The position numbers and the translations under genes were made by a program. From Thermoplasmata archaeon UBA61 (lineage in GTDB: Archaea; Thermoplasmatota; Thermoplasmata; Lutacidiplasmatales; UBA184): 64,000 bases of DNA. Position 1 is the first letter of the stretch, and the number at the start of each line of letters is the position of its first letter. The notes below the pieces were generated by a model, which saw nothing but the letters and a program-made list of their open reading frames with translations, was not told where the DNA came from and did not search any database. Shown here piece after piece: positions 51,176 through 59,421 of the stretch. The DNA lies in contig DASW01000009.1 in NCBI GenBank assembly GCA_002503985.1, positions 1 to 64,000 on the forward strand, read 5' to 3'.

Positions 51176-51520
51176 ATGCCCTCCGAAGACGAACAACGCG
51201 ACCCCGTCCACGCGACGCTGGTCGCGATCCTTCAGCAGCTCAACCGGGCCGAGTCGATCCACGAGGGGCAGGAACGCCGCCAGACCCTGGAGCTCCGGGA
51301 GATCGAGCGCCTCCTCTCCGACTTCTGGGCGATCCGACACGACCACGTCAAGATACCGCTCGTCCTCGGCCTCCTGGTCCGCAACGGGATGGTCGAGGCC
51401 CAGGCCGGCGACCGCGTACCGGCTCGCTCCCGAACCCCCTCTCCCGCCTCCTACCGAATCACGACCGAAGGCAAGCGGTTCCTGGTCGATTCGTCCGAGC
51501 AAGCGGACCGCATTCGTTGA
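51176..51520 (+). CDS. Small winged-helix-like protein (copy 2)
   Basis: A 114-residue paralog of the preceding gene: LVAILQQLNRAE, LVLGLLVRNGMVEA and SYRITTEGKRFLVDS align with it. Its own TATA-like gtttaagta at 51140-51148 lies ~30 nt before the ATG, so the two copies have separate promoters. Probably a DNA-binding regulator; target unknown. The S15 gene follows. Confidence 0.68.
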   Translation: MPSEDEQRDPVHATLVAILQQLNRAESIHEGQERRQTLELREIERLLSDFWAIRHDHVKIPLVLGLLVRNGMVEAQAGDRVPARSRTPSPASYRITTEGKRFLVDSSEQADRIR

Positions 51521-51569
51521 CGGAGGAACGGCAGTTTCCCCCTCGGTCGAAGCCCTGAGCGCGCCAGCC

Positions 51570-51577
51570 GTTAAATA
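51570..51577 (+). promoter_or_regulatory. TATA box (gttaaata) of the S15-DHH-gyrA operon
   Basis: Lies 25-32 nt before ATG 51602. Confidence 0.65.
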
Positions 51578-51601
51578 GCGGACGAGTGTCCCCGCGAATC
51601 C

Positions 51602-52057
51602 ATGTCGCGGATCCACTCCGGACACAAGGGACGTGCCGGTTCGCACCGACCGTACCCCCTCACCAAGCCCGAGTGGGTCACCGTGTCCCAGGAGGAGCTG
51701 GTCGCGCAGGCCGTCCAGCTTTCGAAGACGGGGCTCTCCTCCGCTCAGGTGGGGCTGCACCTCCGGGACAGCTACGGGATACCGTCCGCACGGGCGGTGA
51801 CCGGAAAGCGGCTCGGCGTCCTGCTCCGAGGCAGCGGCATCTCGCCCGAGATCCCGGACGACCTCCAGGCGCTGCTGAAGCGGGTCGTCCACCTGCAGCG
51901 GCACCTCGAGACCCATCCCAAGGACCTCTCGAACCGTCGCAGCCTGACGTTGATGGAGTCCCGGATCCGCCGCCTCGCCCGGTACTACCGGCAACGCAAG
52001 CGGATTCCCGAAACGTGGCGGTACACGGCCACCACGGCGGCGCTCCAGGTGGAGTGA
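51602..52057 (+). CDS. rps15: Ribosomal protein S15 (uS15)
   Basis: A 151-residue archaeal S15. The N-terminal extension MSRIHSGHKGRAGSHRPYPL and the core LLKRVVHLQRHLETHPKDLSN ... RIRRLARYYRQR are typical. It binds 16S rRNA in the small subunit. First gene of an overlapping operon: its TGA overlaps the next ATG (TGATG). Confidence 0.96.
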   Translation: MSRIHSGHKGRAGSHRPYPLTKPEWVTVSQEELVAQAVQLSKTGLSSAQVGLHLRDSYGIPSARAVTGKRLGVLLRGSGISPEIPDDLQALLKRVVHLQRHLETHPKDLSNRRSLTLMESRIRRLARYYRQRKRIPETWRYTATTAALQVE

Positions 52058-53454
52058 TGCCCTCGGGCCCGGACGGACTCGTTTCCGACCCGCACTATAC
52101 CCAGGAGTTCGAGCGCGCCCGGTCCCTCCTCCTCGCCCACCCGCGACGCTGGCGCATCATCTACCACTACGACGGGGACGGGATCGCGAGCGCGTCGAGC
52201 GCCCTGAGGGCGTTCCAACGTCTCGGCTACCCGGCCCAGGCGACGGCACTCGTCGGGATCGAACGGGACAAGGTCGTCGCCCTCCTGAGCGCGACCAAGG
52301 GTCCGGTCCTGGTGGTCGACACTGGGTCGAGCCTGCTCGACGTCTTCTCCCAGCACCCCGACCCCGTCATCGTCCTCGACCACCACAAGTACCCGGGCGT
52401 TCCCAACCCACCTGCCCTCCCCGCCCACGTCGCGTTCGTGAACCCCCTCGATTGGGGGGTGGACGGGATGAGCGAGCTCTGCGCCTCCACCCTGACCTGG
52501 CTCTTCACGGTCTTCCTGGACCCCGTCAACTGGGACAACGCGCCCTGGGGCCTCTCGGGCGCCATCGCCGACCGGCAGCACGTCGGGGGGTTCAAGGGCC
52601 TCAACGACCGGCTGGTCGACGAGGCGGTCCGCCGTTCGCTCGTCGTCCGACGGCCGGGGGTCGCGCTGCTCGGCGCGACCGTCGGCGAGGCGCTCACGAA
52701 CAGCATCGACCCGTTCGTGCGAGGCCTCTCGGGCCGCCCGGACGCGGTCGGACCGTTCCTGCACGGCCTCGGCATCGACCCCGGCCGGCGGCCCGCGAAG
52801 CTGACCGAGGAGGAGAACCGCCGGCTGGTCGCCACCCTGAAGGAGCGGCTCGCCGTAAGCGGGGTGGTCCCGGAATCCGCGGACGTCCTCGACCAGGAGC
52901 GTTGGTTCTTGCCGTCCCTCGGCCTCGATGCCGAGGAGCTGTCGAACCTCCAGAACGCCGCGGGACGCGCGGGCGTTCCCGGGGTCGGGGTCGCCTACTC
53001 CCTCGGGGACCCCCAGGCCGCCGAGCGGGTCCGGACGGCCGAGAGCGAGTGGCGCACGGGCATCCTTAGGGGGCTCCTTCGGGTCGAGAACGACGGCGTT
53101 AATGCGATGCGATTCCTTCGGTGGTTCGAGAGCCCCGAGACCACCCTCGCGGGCACTCAGGCGGGCCTCGCGATGAACTACCTGCTTCCTCCCGACCACC
53201 CCGTGTTCGTCTTCTCGGACGGGGGGGCAGGTCCGACCAAAGTGAGCTCGCGGGGGCTCCTTCGCCAGGTCGACCGGGGGATGGACCTCGCCGTGGCCTG
53301 CCGCCTCGCGGCCGCCACGGTCGGAGGCGAAGGGGGAGGCCACCGCGTCGCGAGCGGCGCGACGATCCCTCCCGGCACCCGTCCCAAATTCCTCGAGGTA
53401 GCGGACAAGGTCCTGGCCGAGCAGCTCGGCCCGACCGAAGGGACCGCGCCATGA
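52057..53454 (+). CDS. DHH-family RecJ/GAN-like phosphoesterase
   Basis: A 465-residue protein. DHH motifs are YHYDGDGIASA (D39, D41), LVVDTGSS and LDHHK (108-112), followed by a DHHA1-like C-terminal part with GGEGGGH. This is the archaeal RecJ-like single-strand exonuclease family, some of which (GAN) bind GINS at the replisome. S15 next to a RecJ-like gene is a known archaeal arrangement. Overlaps S15 and gyrA by ATG/TGA. Confidence 0.88.
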   Translation: MPSGPDGLVSDPHYTQEFERARSLLLAHPRRWRIIYHYDGDGIASASSALRAFQRLGYPAQATALVGIERDKVVALLSATKGPVLVVDTGSSLLDVFSQHPDPVIVLDHHKYPGVPNPPALPAHVAFVNPLDWGVDGMSELCASTLTWLFTVFLDPVNWDNAPWGLSGAIADRQHVGGFKGLNDRLVDEAVRRSLVVRRPGVALLGATVGEALTNSIDPFVRGLSGRPDAVGPFLHGLGIDPGRRPAKLTEEENRRLVATLKERLAVSGVVPESADVLDQERWFLPSLGLDAEELSNLQNAAGRAGVPGVGVAYSLGDPQAAERVRTAESEWRTGILRGLLRVENDGVNAMRFLRWFESPETTLAGTQAGLAMNYLLPPDHPVFVFSDGGAGPTKVSSRGLLRQVDRGMDLAVACRLAAATVGGEGGGHRVASGATIPPGTRPKFLEVADKVLAEQLGPTEGTAP

Positions 53455-56096
53455 GCACTCCTCCCGCCGCAGTCCCGGAGACCCCGGTCGACCGGGTCCA
53501 CGACCGGGTGCTCGAGCAGGAGATGCACCATTCCTACATCGATTACGCGATGAGCGTCATCGTCGGCCGGGCGTTGCCCCTGGCCGGGGATGGACTCAAG
53601 CCGGTCCACCGGCGGATCCTCTGGTCGATGTGGGAGTCGGGGGCGACCCACGACCGGGCGTTCCGAAAGTCGGCGCGCACCGTCGGGGACGTGCTCGGCA
53701 AGTACCACCCGCACGGGGACATGGCGGTCTACGACGCCCTCGTCCGGATGGCCCAGTCGTTCAGTCTGCGCTATCCGCTCATCGACGGGCAGGGGAACTT
53801 CGGCTCGATCGACGGCGACTCTCCGGCCGCGATGCGCTACACCGAGGCCCGGCTCTCCGCGATCGCGGAAGAGCTGCTCCTCGACATCGAGAAGGAGACG
53901 GTCGAATGGATCGACAACTTCGATGGGACGCTCAAGGAGCCGCTGCTCCTGCCGTCGAAGGTCCCGAACCTGCTCGTCAACGGCTCCGCCGGGATCGCGG
54001 TCGGCATGGCGACCAACATGCCCCCGCACAACCTGGGCGAGGTCGCGGACGCCCTCCTCCTCCTTCTCGGCCACCCGGACGCGTCGCTGGACGACGTGAT
54101 GAAGGTCCTTCCCGGGCCGGACTTCCCGACCGGGGGCTACGTCTCGACCGAAGGGATCCGGGAAGCGTACGAGACGGGACGCGGCATGATCCACATCCGC
54201 GGCTCCGCGGAGATCCGGGAGCGCGGGGGCAAGGACGAGATCGTCATCACCGAGACCCCGTACGAGGTGAACAAGGCCGCCCTCCTCGAGCTGATCGCGG
54301 ACCTCGTGAAGGGGAAGCGGATCGACGGGATCACCGACCTCCGGGACGAATCCGACCGCCATGGGACCAGCGTCGTGCTCGAGCTCCGCCGCGACGCTCC
54401 GGCCGAGATCGTCCTCAACCGGCTCTACGAGCACACTCCGCTCGAGACGAGCTTCGGCGTCATCAACCTCTGTCTCGTCGACGGACACCCGAAGGTCCTC
54501 GCGCTCCTCGAGCTGCTCGCGCTGCACCTTCAGCACCGCCGGACGATCCTCACCCGCCGGACGAAGTTCGACCTCCGAAAGACCGAGGAGCGGCTCCACC
54601 TCCTCGAAGGGTTCCTCACCGCCATCGACCACATCGACGAGGTGATCCGGATCATCCGACGGTCGAAGGACGTCCAGGTCGCGGAAACGAACCTGATGGG
54701 GAAGTTCCTGCTCTCGAGCGAGCAGGCGAAGGCGATCCTCGACATGCGGCTCGCCCGTCTCACCGCGCTCGAGCGCGAGGCGGTCGAGAAGGAGAAGGCC
54801 GAAAAGGAGGCGCTCGCGAAGCACCTCAAAGCGATCCTCGCCTCGCCGAAGCTCCTCGACCAGCTCATCGCCGACGAGCTCGCCGACCTCAAGAAACGCT
54901 TCGGCGACCCCCGCCGCACACGGATCGTGCCGGCGTTCACCGAGCGCACGCTCGAGGACCTGATCCCCGACACGGACGTGGTCGTCCTGGTCACCCGCGA
55001 CGGGTACGTGAAGCGCCTGCCCCTCGACCAGTACCGTCGCCAGCGGCGCGGCGGCCGTGGGCTGATCCAGATGGAGACGAAGGAGGAGGACTTCGTCATC
55101 CGCACTTTCGTCACGCGGACGCACAGCGACGTTCTGTTCCTGACGAACCTGGGACGGGTCTACCAACTGAAGGCGTACGAGCTTCCCGAAGGAAGCCGCC
55201 ACTCGAAGGGGAAGGCGGTCATCAACCTCCTCCCGAAGCTCAAGGAGGGGGAGCGGGTCCAGACCCTGCTCCCGCTCCGCGACCTCGCGAGCGAGGGATC
55301 GCTCGTCTTCGCGAGCCGCCGCGGACTCGTGAAGCGGACGACCCTCGACCAGTACCAGAACATCCGCACGAACGGGATCCAGGCGGTCCTGCTCGAAGAG
55401 GGGGACGAGCTCGTCGACGTCTCCGTCGTGACCGACGAGACGACCGAGCTCGTGCTCGCGACGCAGGCGGGCCAGCTCGTGCGCTTCCTGCTCTCCGAGC
55501 TGCGCCCCATGGGTCGGGCGACGTACGGCGTCATCGGGGTCCGCCTCACCGCGGGAAAGGACGACCGGGTCGTCGCGATGGCGCCGGTGAGCGAACGGTT
55601 CCCGATGCTCCTATCGCTCACGACCACCGGCTACGGAAAGCGGAGCCCGACCGCCGACTACCGCCGGACCCGACGCGGGGCGAAGGGGGTCCGGACGATC
55701 AAGACCGGCGGCCGGAACGGCACGGTCGTGGCCGTCCTCCCGACGACCGACGCGAGCGAGGTGCTCGTCACGACCCAGCACGGGATCACCATTCGAATGG
55801 CCGTGAAGGGGATCCGCTCCCAGGCGCGTAACACCCTCGGCGTTCGCGTCATCCGGCTCGATGAGGGCGACACGGTGCGGGACGCGGTGATCCTCGAGCC
55901 CCCACCCGAAGGGCTCCCCTCCGAAACCTCCGGCGAGAAGGCCGGGCCGGCCAAGACGGCCCCCGAGGCTCCCGAACCCCCGGCCGAGGACGACGAGGAC
56001 GAGAGCGAGAAATCCGAGAAGAAGCCCGGGAAGGACGACCCGGACTCCGATGACGACACGGAGGACGAAGATGCGTCGCCGGCCCAAGCGCGGTAA
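53451..56096 (+). CDS. gyrA: DNA gyrase subunit A
   Basis: An 881-residue protein. The breakage domain has the catalytic Tyr at 130 (AMRYTEARL), with YHPHGD and FGSIDGDSPAA nearby. A coiled coil (~435-490) precedes the C-terminal beta-pinwheel with the GyrA box QRRGGRG at 531-537, which marks gyrase rather than topoisomerase IV. An acidic Glu/Asp/Lys-rich tail (~825-881) ends it. Gyrase adds negative supercoils. gyrB is not in the window. The start is ATGA-coupled to the DHH gene. Confidence 0.96.
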   Translation: MSTPPAAVPETPVDRVHDRVLEQEMHHSYIDYAMSVIVGRALPLAGDGLKPVHRRILWSMWESGATHDRAFRKSARTVGDVLGKYHPHGDMAVYDALVRMAQSFSLRYPLIDGQGNFGSIDGDSPAAMRYTEARLSAIAEELLLDIEKETVEWIDNFDGTLKEPLLLPSKVPNLLVNGSAGIAVGMATNMPPHNLGEVADALLLLLGHPDASLDDVMKVLPGPDFPTGGYVSTEGIREAYETGRGMIHIRGSAEIRERGGKDEIVITETPYEVNKAALLELIADLVKGKRIDGITDLRDESDRHGTSVVLELRRDAPAEIVLNRLYEHTPLETSFGVINLCLVDGHPKVLALLELLALHLQHRRTILTRRTKFDLRKTEERLHLLEGFLTAIDHIDEVIRIIRRSKDVQVAETNLMGKFLLSSEQAKAILDMRLARLTALEREAVEKEKAEKEALAKHLKAILASPKLLDQLIADELADLKKRFGDPRRTRIVPAFTERTLEDLIPDTDVVVLVTRDGYVKRLPLDQYRRQRRGGRGLIQMETKEEDFVIRTFVTRTHSDVLFLTNLGRVYQLKAYELPEGSRHSKGKAVINLLPKLKEGERVQTLLPLRDLASEGSLVFASRRGLVKRTTLDQYQNIRTNGIQAVLLEEGDELVDVSVVTDETTELVLATQAGQLVRFLLSELRPMGRATYGVIGVRLTAGKDDRVVAMAPVSERFPMLLSLTTTGYGKRSPTADYRRTRRGAKGVRTIKTGGRNGTVVAVLPTTDASEVLVTTQHGITIRMAVKGIRSQARNTLGVRVIRLDEGDTVRDAVILEPPPEGLPSETSGEKAGPAKTAPEAPEPPAEDDEDESEKSEKKPGKDDPDSDDDTEDEDASPAQAR

Positions 56097-56256
56097 GACC
56101 GTCCTCCTCTGCCCGAAGTGCGGGTCGGTCCGGGTCTCCCTCATCGCGGGGTCGATCCTCGGCCAGGTCTACCACTGCCAGAAGTGTGACTACCAAGGGT
56201 CGCTCGTCTTCGAGACCGACGTCGCGGACGACGGGACCCCGATCTCTCAGGGGTAG
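56071..56256 (+). CDS. Zinc-ribbon protein, TFS-like
   Basis: A 61-residue protein. A single zinc ribbon (CPKCGSVRVS ... YHCQKCDYQG) follows a basic N-terminus (MRRRPKRGK). It resembles other small archaeal ribbon proteins; the acidic pair of TFS is absent, so it is not a cleavage factor. It begins inside the last 26 bases of gyrA in another frame, so it is translated with it. Confidence 0.75.
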   Translation: MRRRPKRGKTVLLCPKCGSVRVSLIAGSILGQVYHCQKCDYQGSLVFETDVADDGTPISQG

Positions 56257-56302
56257 GCCGAGCGGCTCCCGTTCGGGGCAGGCCAGGTCAACCTCGGTCG
56301 GG

Positions 56303-57598
56303 TCAGGTTAGGTCCGGCTCGGATGCATTGAGCTCGGACGAGACCGACGGGGAGGCGCTCGCGAGCTTCTGCGCGGACCGGACGAGCGCGAGGGCGCGCA
56401 CGGTCGGTCCCACGTCGTGCGTCCGTACGAGGGCGACCCCCCGCTCGGCCGCGACGACCGCGGCGGCGATTCCCGCCTCGAGCCGACGAGCCGGGTCATC
56501 GGTCCCGAGCGCCCACCCGAGGAACGATTTTCGCGACGCTCCGAGAACGACCGGGTAGCCGAGGCACCGTAGCTCGCCCACGTGCCAGAGGAGCTCGAGC
56601 GATTGTTCGGCCGACTTGCCGAAGCCGATCCCGGGGTCGACGAGGATCCTTTCCGCCGGGACCCCCTCGGCGACCGCGCGGTCGGTGACCGCGGCGAGCT
56701 CGGAGAAGACCTCTCCCCGGAGGTCGGAGTACACGAGGTTCGTTTGCATGGTCGTAGGGTCTCCGCGCATGTGCATCGCGATCACCGCGGCCCCGCTCTT
56801 CGCGACCGAGCGTCGCATCGCTTCCGACCGGAGGCCCTCGACATCGTTGACGACATCCGCTCCCGCGTCGACCGCCTTCTCGGCGACCTCGAAGTGGCGG
56901 GTGTCGACCGAGATCGGGACCGACAGGCGACCGGCGAGACCGGTCAGGACGGGGCCGACCCGCGCCCACTCGGCCTCGGGAGAGACCGGGGTCGCGCCCG
57001 GCCGGGTCGACTCGCCGCCGATGTCGATCATCTCCGCGCCCTCGGCGGCCAGGCGCTCGGCGTGCGCGACCGCCTCCTTCGCTTCGAGGTGAAGCCCACC
57101 GTCCGAGAACGAGTCCGGGGTCACGTTCACCACGCCCATGACGCGCGGGCGGTCCCCGACCACGAACGTGCGGTGGGGACCGCGGATCGTGCGAGGCGAG
57201 CGGTTGACGTAAGCCCGGAGCGCGCGGTCGATCTCCTCGGCCGCTTCCGCGAGGCGGAACGGCTGGCGTCGTAGCTTCGGAAGCAGGCGTTGGTACTGGC
57301 CCCATGTGGCCAGGACGACGACCGAGGTCGTCGCGATCGAATGGTCGGCGATCCCCCGCGCGTGGGCCGAGTCGGCCCCCACCGACAGCGTCTCCTGTTT
57401 CAGAAGAGGCGCCGCCTTGAGCGAGACGTTCTCGAGGCGGACCGGGTAGATTCGGCCCTTCCGGGTCATGATCGCGACGCCCTCGGGGTCACTCTCCGTC
57501 CGCTCGAGCTCGCGGGCGATATCGGCGAGAGTCTCCACCTCCAGAACCCGGGCCGGGTGACGAGGCCGCGGTGGGGAGGGCGGGGAAGGTCCGGACAC
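56303..57598 (-). CDS. folP: Dihydropteroate synthase with N-terminal domain
   Basis: A 431-residue protein. The DHPS barrel covers ~150-415, with VMGVVNVTPDSFSDGG, EMIDIGGESTRPGA, ISVDTRHFEVA and the substrate motif GASRKSFLGW. It joins pABA with the pterin diphosphate to make dihydropteroate. The N-terminal ~145 residues (RVLEVETLADIARELE onward) are an extra domain of unknown role. GTG start. A kinase gene is divergent from it, 93 nt away. Confidence 0.88.
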   Translation of the reverse strand: MSGPSPPSPPRPRHPARVLEVETLADIARELERTESDPEGVAIMTRKGRIYPVRLENVSLKAAPLLKQETLSVGADSAHARGIADHSIATTSVVVLATWGQYQRLLPKLRRQPFRLAEAAEEIDRALRAYVNRSPRTIRGPHRTFVVGDRPRVMGVVNVTPDSFSDGGLHLEAKEAVAHAERLAAEGAEMIDIGGESTRPGATPVSPEAEWARVGPVLTGLAGRLSVPISVDTRHFEVAEKAVDAGADVVNDVEGLRSEAMRRSVAKSGAAVIAMHMRGDPTTMQTNLVYSDLRGEVFSELAAVTDRAVAEGVPAERILVDPGIGFGKSAEQSLELLWHVGELRCLGYPVVLGASRKSFLGWALGTDDPARRLEAGIAAAVVAAERGVALVRTHDVGPTVRALALVRSAQKLASASPSVSSELNASEPDLT

Positions 57599-57691
57599 CG
57601 TCGTCGGGAAGGGGCCAAGGCGAGAAAAAGGCGCGCTGAAGCCGGCGGCACGGTTTTCCGTGAGCGAGGGAATGGCGCGACGGGAGAGCCG

Positions 57692-58414
57692 ATGGCACGT
57701 CGGGGTCGGTTGATCGCGATCGAGGGTCGCTCCGCGGCCGGGAAGACCACGCTCGTTCGGGCCGCGGCCCCGAAGCTGGGGTGGCAGCCGCTCGCGGAGG
57801 CGTTCGACCGCCTCGACCCGGCGCCTTCGCTCGAGTACGGTTCCCCGCGCGAACTCCTCCTTCTCGAAGGGACCCTCCTCTCCGAGGAGGTGCGCCGGTA
57901 TCGGGAGGCGCGCGGCCTATGCGCGCAGGGCCGCACGGTAATCGCCGATACGGGGTTCTTCGGGCCCCTGATGTACACGCACGGGCTCGTCGCCCTCGAG
58001 CGGGCGCCCGCGTCGGTGGGACGCGCGGTCGAGCGGAGCACGCGGTCGCTCGTCCGTAGAGGGGCTCTTGGACTTCCGGACCTCACCGTCTACCTGGAGA
58101 CAACGGCGAGGGAACGCGCCCGCCACGCTCGGGCCGACACCGAGCGCCACCCGGCCGCTCTGGCCGGTCGGCACGAGGCCGTCGGGGCGTTCGAGCAGCG
58201 GTTCTTCGAGGAACTGTTCCCGATGGCTCTACCCGACCGGTTCCGGATCCTTCGCGCTCGATCGGGACCGCCCGGTCCCGTTCCCACCCTTCGGGCGCTC
58301 GTCACCGAGGCGGACCCCGCCCCCGCGTCCAAGACCGAGGGGCTCGCGCTCCTCGCACTCCTCCACCTGCCGGCGCAGAACGGGCGCCGTACGAACGTCG
58401 GCCCCAACCGTTAA
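57692..58414 (+). CDS. P-loop kinase, nucleoside/thymidylate-kinase-like
   Basis: A 240-residue protein. Walker A is GRSAAGKTT (12-20), the VIADTGFFGPLMY strand resembles the DRY region of dNK/TMK enzymes, and LTVYLETTARERARHAR is the LID-like helix. A nucleoside or nucleotide kinase is likely but substrate is unknown. The C-terminus (~205-240) is low complexity, and its stop codon lies within the TATA box of the LSm gene. Confidence 0.72.
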   Translation: MARRGRLIAIEGRSAAGKTTLVRAAAPKLGWQPLAEAFDRLDPAPSLEYGSPRELLLLEGTLLSEEVRRYREARGLCAQGRTVIADTGFFGPLMYTHGLVALERAPASVGRAVERSTRSLVRRGALGLPDLTVYLETTARERARHARADTERHPAALAGRHEAVGAFEQRFFEELFPMALPDRFRILRARSGPPGPVPTLRALVTEADPAPASKTEGLALLALLHLPAQNGRRTNVGPNR

Positions 58415-58417
58415 GAA
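58410..58417 (+). promoter_or_regulatory. TATA-like gttaagaa of the LSm-L37e operon
   Basis: Overlaps the TAA stop of the kinase gene and lies 30-37 nt before ATG 58447. Confidence 0.5.
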
Positions 58418-58446
58418 GCCCACCCGGCCTGCTCCGCTCCCTCGCC

Positions 58447-58659
58447 ATGAAGCCGCTCGATGCCCTGCAGCAAAGCCTGCACAAGCGCGTGCTTGTGGAG
58501 CTCAAGGGCGGACGCTCGTTCCGGGGAACGCTCGATGCGTTCGACCAGCACCTGAACCTGGTCCTCTCCGGGGCCGAAGAGGTCATGAAGGACCAGGTGA
58601 CGCCGCGCTCGGGCCTCACGCTGGTGCGCGGCGATTCGATCATCTACATCTCGCCCTAA
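58447..58659 (+). CDS. Sm-like RNA-binding protein (LSm)
   Basis: A 70-residue protein, a minimal archaeal LSm: Sm1 motif VLVELKGGRSFRGTLDAFDQHLN and Sm2 LVRGDSIIYISP. LSm rings bind U-rich RNA. It is co-transcribed with L37e, a pairing seen in many archaea. Confidence 0.95.
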   Translation: MKPLDALQQSLHKRVLVELKGGRSFRGTLDAFDQHLNLVLSGAEEVMKDQVTPRSGLTLVRGDSIIYISP

Positions 58660-58663
58660 GGAG
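58658..58663 (+). promoter_or_regulatory. Shine-Dalgarno AAGGAG of L37e
   Basis: Lies 7 nt before ATG 58671 and overlaps the LSm stop codon. It shows that internal operon genes here can use a canonical ribosome-binding site, in contrast to leaderless first genes. Confidence 0.7.
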
Positions 58664-58670
58664 AGAAACC

Positions 58671-58832
58671 ATGACCAAAGGAACACCGTCCCGCCGCGGA
58701 GGAAAGATCGTCCACATCATCTGCCGTCGCTGCGGCCGCCACTCCTACCACCGCCAGAAGAACGTCTGCTCCTCCTGCGGGTTCGGGAACACGGCCCGAC
58801 GGCGCGGTTACGACTGGAAGAAGCTCAAATAG
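58671..58832 (+). CDS. rpl37e: Ribosomal protein L37e
   Basis: A 53-residue protein. The zinc-finger Cys pairs are C18/C21 and C33/C36 (CRRCG, CSSCG). The basic start MTKGTPSRRGGK and the RRRGYDWKKLK end fit eL37. It is a 50S subunit protein that binds 23S rRNA. It starts 11 nt after the LSm stop with a Shine-Dalgarno. Confidence 0.95.
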   Translation: MTKGTPSRRGGKIVHIICRRCGRHSYHRQKNVCSSCGFGNTARRRGYDWKKLK

Positions 58833-59421
58833 GCCGCCGGAAGCGGGGCCGCGAGACGGCCGGTTCGTCCGCGAGCACGAAGCGTAGTCGGCGGTCCACC
58901 GCCTTTCGAATCCCGACGCGAGGGCCGGCCCGGACCGGGCCGGCACGCCGGAGCGCCAACCGAACCACCACCCGGTCCCCCACGACGGTGTCCGTTCCGT
59001 CGTCCTCCTTGGTGATGTCGAGGAAGCGGCAGAGACGACCCGGACCGGAAGCCCTCTCGGGGGCGGCGCGGTCGGCCGCTCCCGCGCGCAGCAGCACCGC
59101 TTCTCCACGACGTGCGACGAGGTTCGCGCACACGACCTGGTGAATCCGGTAGACATAGAGCGTGCCCGGCGAGGAGAACATCGAGCGGTTGCGGCGGGTC
59201 GGTCCCCGGAACGCATGGCTGGCCGGGTCGTCTCGCACGTAGGCCTCCGTCTCCACGATGCGGACCGACCGGACGACCCGACCCGAGCGGACCGTAAGGG
59301 TAGCGCCGAGGAGGCCCCGGGCGAGCTGGGCCGCCGGCCGGTCGAAGAACCCGCGACCCGCCCGCGGTCCCGCGCCCGCCCTAGAGGACCTTGCCGCGGT
59401 CGCAGAGCGGTGCTCCGTCAA
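58825..59421 (-). CDS. Alkyladenine DNA glycosylase (AAG/MPG family)
   Basis: A 198-residue protein. FFDRPAAQLARGLLGATL, the catalytic Glu in RIVETEAYV, HAFRGPTRRNRSMF and the YVYRIHQVVCANLVA segment are family hallmarks. It removes alkylated purines from DNA to start base-excision repair. The start is uncertain: a TTG at 59421 overlaps the M29-like gene by 41 bases, and the domain begins near residue 24. Confidence 0.88.
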   Translation of the reverse strand: MTEHRSATAARSSRAGAGPRAGRGFFDRPAAQLARGLLGATLTVRSGRVVRSVRIVETEAYVRDDPASHAFRGPTRRNRSMFSSPGTLYVYRIHQVVCANLVARRGEAVLLRAGAADRAAPERASGPGRLCRFLDITKEDDGTDTVVGDRVVVRLALRRAGPVRAGPRVGIRKAVDRRLRFVLADEPAVSRPRFRRPI

